DNA of 64,000 nucleotides. It comes from Ridgeia piscesae. Its lineage: Eukaryota > Annelida > Polychaeta > Sabellida > Siboglinidae. Where the stretch lies: positions 53,501 through 117,500 of the forward strand of contig JAODUO010000620.1 of the NCBI GenBank assembly GCA_025642075.2, read 5' to 3'. The notes beneath the pieces were generated by a model. The model worked only from the letters and a program-made list of their open reading frames with translations. It was not told the DNA's origin and did not search any database. Shown in pieces: positions 60,434 to 64,000 of the stretch. A program made the position numbers and the translations under genes. The first letter of the stretch is position 1, and each line of letters begins with the position of its first letter.

Positions 60434-63213
60434 CTGAATGGGCCATTCCATTGTGGCTCCAGTTTGCCACCTTTCCTTCCGATGTTCCTCATGTTTCGTT
60501 TCAGGACGATGTCCCCAATCTTAAAGTGAAATGATGTCACTCCCTTTGTCTGTCTGTTCATGTACTGCTTAGATTAGCGCTGTTGGGCAGTTGTGACATT
60601 TGTGTAAACGTGGAAAGTCATGGTGCTTAGAACATAGTTGGATGGAAGGCTTAAATATATAAAATTGTCAGTTAGAAGTAATAATTTATACACAATAAAG
60701 AATATAATATTGTAAGGGACACAATTCTAGGAGTTGTAACTTGATAACAATGTTATCTCTATCTGACCAGTGGTTGTGCTATGTTCATAGTCAGCTTATG
60801 TTATCTGTATGGGAAAGTAAGAGACTTTGAATTCAGTTGGTGATATGGATCCACCAATGAAAAGCAACATAAATTGGTTCATCACAATGGACAGAGTTAC
60901 ATTATTTTACTGTTTACATTATCTTGTAAAAACCTGTAACACGTACACATTTTCACTACTTTTACACACCTGTTCATGAACGCTTATCACCTGTTTCCCT
61001 ACTTGCTCAACGTAGTTGACCACATCCTCTTCCACGAATGTTGGAATGTGAATGTCTTCTTCCCTGTCAGCATCATCCATCTCTACAATATATCTGAATT
61101 GTACCTACTGGGCTATATTTCTGTCAAGTACTATTTCATGAGTCGCAATGTATATCATTAACACATAAAACAATCACTTGTACAAAACATTTAGTTATGT
61201 AAATATTTAACAACTAATGAAGAATGGGGTGTAGTTGGTCGACCCCTGTCTCTATGCGCGCATCCTAAATGTGACCTCTTCCCGGTAGTCGTCCTAGTCA
61301 TCCTGATGTTCACCCGTCAACTTGCTCAGTCGGGTTTTGAGTGTCTGATTGGTTCTAAAATCAATCCAGATGGTTAATGGTTGATAATTCTATAAGAGTA
61401 ATTCTGGGTCAGTCTGAAAAGGAATATCAGTTGTGAAAAACAATTAGACATTTTTTACATGCTTAGACAAACGTATCTGCTATTTATATTATTACAAGTT
61501 TGGTTTGTTATATGACAATAACAATATTTTGAAGAAAAAAACATTGTTTTATTCATAATGTGACTGTAATGCTAATAATTAATAAAAAAAAAACGAATAT
61601 GAGACATTCTGCTGAAGATATGTGTTGAGCTTGCTTTAAAATTAACACCTTTTCCAGAAATAAAATCAAGGCCTATTTTATGACGAAGTAATAGATATGA
61701 GAAAGAATGGGTAAGGGGGCAGCAACCTGCTGGAATTTTAAAACAATTCAAAATATGTCCCCAATCTTCCCACATCATGATCTATCGTGAGATAGTGAAG
61801 TGGAGTGGTGCTGATGCTTGAGATCCAGTGCTTTCCAGCCCTTCCAAATTGTTTCAGTTCCGGCATGAAATTACTGTTTTTATTGTGTAAACCAAGTCAA
61901 TACATTGAACAGCATAGGGCATCTGCCATATAGCTATCCTTTTTCTATTTTCTTTTGGATTATAACCAATTATTATGAAATTTATTTTGTGTACTGCTAC
62001 ACACATAAGTTATTTAAATTAAGTATACATGTCTTCTTATTAACATTGCTAGGCTGCTTTATCATTTGCTGAATTGATGCTTAATAATCAAGGAATGCAA
62101 TACCTGCAAATGAAGCTGTTCAAGCTTCACAATACCTCCTCACCCGTCTTCCGCTTCAGGGAGTATAGTTCAACGTATTTTGTGAAATAGTGTCATGACA
62201 TATTTGTAGCCATTCTTGGTCTCAGGTAGTGGGCCTAAAAAGTAGCTTAAATAGAAGTTTGTATAATAACATTAGGTAGATTCCATTAAAAGGGGCTTCA
62301 AAGTTAAATCAGTATTCTTGATAGGACATTTGTTGTCCCTCTCTTCTAAGGCCATCAAATCTAAACTGGCGAACCTTCAATGAAACAAGGAAATCAAGGA
62401 AAATAAATAAAATTAATAGCAGTAGAAGTTGTGATATTCTATTCACAACAATATGCCATAAAACAGGCGCACAAGAATGACATTTTACATGCACAATCAT
62501 CTAATTGCCATAGATAATATAATTTGCAACACAAGCACAAATGCTAACTTGGGACAACAAGTGTGCATGTTATGACTATTTAATTTGTCATAAACATTCA
62601 AGAGTGGAAATGTTTACAGCATAAATATCAATATTAGCTCCTGTGTACAATGGCAATAGTCAACATTACATTGAGTAAGGATTACATCTGTACTTTTCAC
62701 ATTACATGGCCTACCTACGAGATCCATGCCAACCATATGCATGGGTGCCACAATCTTGACAGGTGTCAGCATTGGCGCTACTGTTTTGATTTTTTCGTAT
62801 CGCTGCGAAATCTGCAATATGTAAAATAAGATCATGTAACATAAAATATGGGATCTACAATGACAAGAATTGTTACATTGGTATGAATTTTAATACAGCA
62901 TATATACTTGGATAGTGTATTGTAATGGTACATACTACATAAAGCAACATTTGACTTTGAAATATACAGTATATTCTTGCAAATAAGTGTAATGTTCACA
63001 TTCACAAATGAAACATTATACATGAATAATTCATTCACTTACGTATGTTTTTACGTCACCCTTGACCCCTTTCCAGTACTATCGGTGGGTTATTTTGTCT
63101 ACAATGGCATTGACGCCACTGTGGCCAGCATGGGCGACAGAGTGGACCTGCCACAAGATCTTTTCTTTCTCTTTTTCATCGGTGATGATTTTTTGGCGGA
63201 TGTTTGTGTGTGG
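60434..63213 (-). pseudogene. Decayed, intron-containing integrase gene (Ginger / KRBA2 / SCAND3 type)
   Basis: Read on the - strand, six blocks follow retroviral-type integrase order: 63213-63043 (H2C2 zinc-binding region, VHSVAHAGHSGVNAIVDKI), 62811-62715 (QRYEKIKTVAPML... VGMDLV), 62234-62104 (GPLPETKNGYKYVMT and YFTKYVELYSLKRKTGEEV), about 61355-61220 (NQTLKTRLSKLTGEHQDD), 61082-60970 (IPTFVEEDVVNYVEQVGKQV) and about 60575-60434 (GDIVLKRNMRN...RKGGKLEPQW). GT-AG junctions join blocks in phase, for example MDLV-G-PLPET. It is broken: in-frame stops (63.1 kb, two near 61.3 kb, one near 60.56 kb), frameshifts at about 62.19 and 62.12 kb, both zinc-binding Cys (CxxC read as LQIS) lost, and catalytic Asp residues missing. 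The RKGGKLEP tail is typical of Ginger-derived proteins rather than Ty3/gypsy polyproteins. Whether it was a transposon or a domesticated host gene cannot be settled here. Confidence 0.8.
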
Positions 63214-63766
63214 CTGAACGTACACTAACACTCAGTTTCTGCAATTATTTCATATATTCATAGTTACATTGATGTTCCTAATGAACGTCATTAAGACCCT
63301 CTTGTTCTTGGGTTGCAATAGTGGTGGTAGTTTGAGCAAATTAATTACATATAGTCTGTAGGGGAAGGGCGGGTAAAGTGAACCTGTCAGCCAAAGTGGG
63401 CCCCATCTGTCACAACATTCCTGGTATGCAATGCAGTCAAACCAACAATAGTAGTATTTACAAACCCTCCATGGGACACAATTCAATGTTGTATTTGTTT
63501 CTTTGGCACAAATGCAAAATGTTGAGTATCACATTTGTGTTTTAGGTACTTTTCTTAAATAATTGATATGCCTTACAAACACCACCTTTTCATAAATTGT
63601 CAGGGTACATAACTGAAAATGTGGTCCAGGGAGCAATAGGCCATAGTTAGTTAAATGAACAATTTCAGTTTGAAGTGAATAAACACAATAATCCCAAAAT
63701 GGCGTCCGACTGATAATCTATAGCAGAGGCCAAAGTGGGCCCCATGGGGCTACAGTGCGCCAAGCT

Positions 63767-63916
63767 ACAGAGGGATGACCTGGAACATTGCTGGCCGTCA
63801 TTACAAGAAACACGTCGAGGCCACAGCAAGACTGGTAATGTGACTACAACCACTCGTTTCAAAGAAAAGAGGGCACACAAAAGCTGAGAACATGTAAAAA
63901 ACATAGAAGGAAGACT
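63767..63916 (+). repeat. Uninterrupted copy of the host repeat (empty-site paralogue)
   Basis: Contains both halves found around the 51.4-53.6 kb LINE joined by CTACAACCACTCGTTTCAAA. It reads as a short open frame (DLEHCWPSLQETRRGHSK) that I do not recognise. Confidence 0.72.
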
Positions 63917-64000
63917 ACTACGCTATGCCTTATCTGGGATATTCAGATATTTGTATTATAACAGCAAAACATGCAAAAGCTGGATGTATTGTGGGGAGTG

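Overview
This is an animal nuclear genome window: AT-rich, intron-rich and full of tandem repeats and transposon debris. Spliced genes, a selenocysteine UGA, CR1-type LINEs and many terminal-inverted-repeat (TIR) elements rule out bacteria. The protein divergence and repeat style fit a marine invertebrate; a mollusc or other lophotrochozoan is my inference, not something the window proves.

Two host genes can be rebuilt exon by exon with consistent reading phase. On the + strand, SELENOF (Sep15, an ER selenoprotein) has four coding exons between 3119 and 8975, predicting 155 residues with an in-frame UGA at 7964-7966 as selenocysteine. Facing it on the - strand is an IVNS1ABP-type BTB-BACK-kelch gene: eleven coding exons from 32774 down to 14032, 2037 nt, 678 residues. 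The two genes converge; the 9.6-14.0 kb gap holds no gene I can support. Possible non-coding first exons of the kelch gene lie near 41.8 and 48.1 kb, the latter beside a perfect CRE.

The kelch gene's introns are loaded with minisatellites (32-, 28-, 40- and 37-bp units, plus simple repeats). Some copy the gene's own splice junctions: the 40-bp unit contains the 3' end of coding exon 4 and its splice donor, and a degenerate array next to the exon 5 acceptor repeats that acceptor region, which doubles as an RFX X-box-like motif.

From about 33 to 48 kb I see no gene apart from a possible 5' UTR exon, a TIR element and simple repeats. From 48 to 64 kb the window is mostly repeats: two CR1-like LINE pieces in inverted orientation around long AT runs; a LINE inserted into an older repeat whose uninterrupted paralogue survives at 63.8 kb; a long polypyrimidine tract; an RT remnant; a 377-bp tandem duplication; a (GT)n tract; a 1.8-kb array of 18-bp units; and, at 60.4-63.2 kb on the - strand, a decayed intron-containing integrase gene of the Ginger/KRBA2/SCAND3 type.

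Most long open frames in the window are by-products of tandem repeats whose period is divisible by three and are not called as genes.
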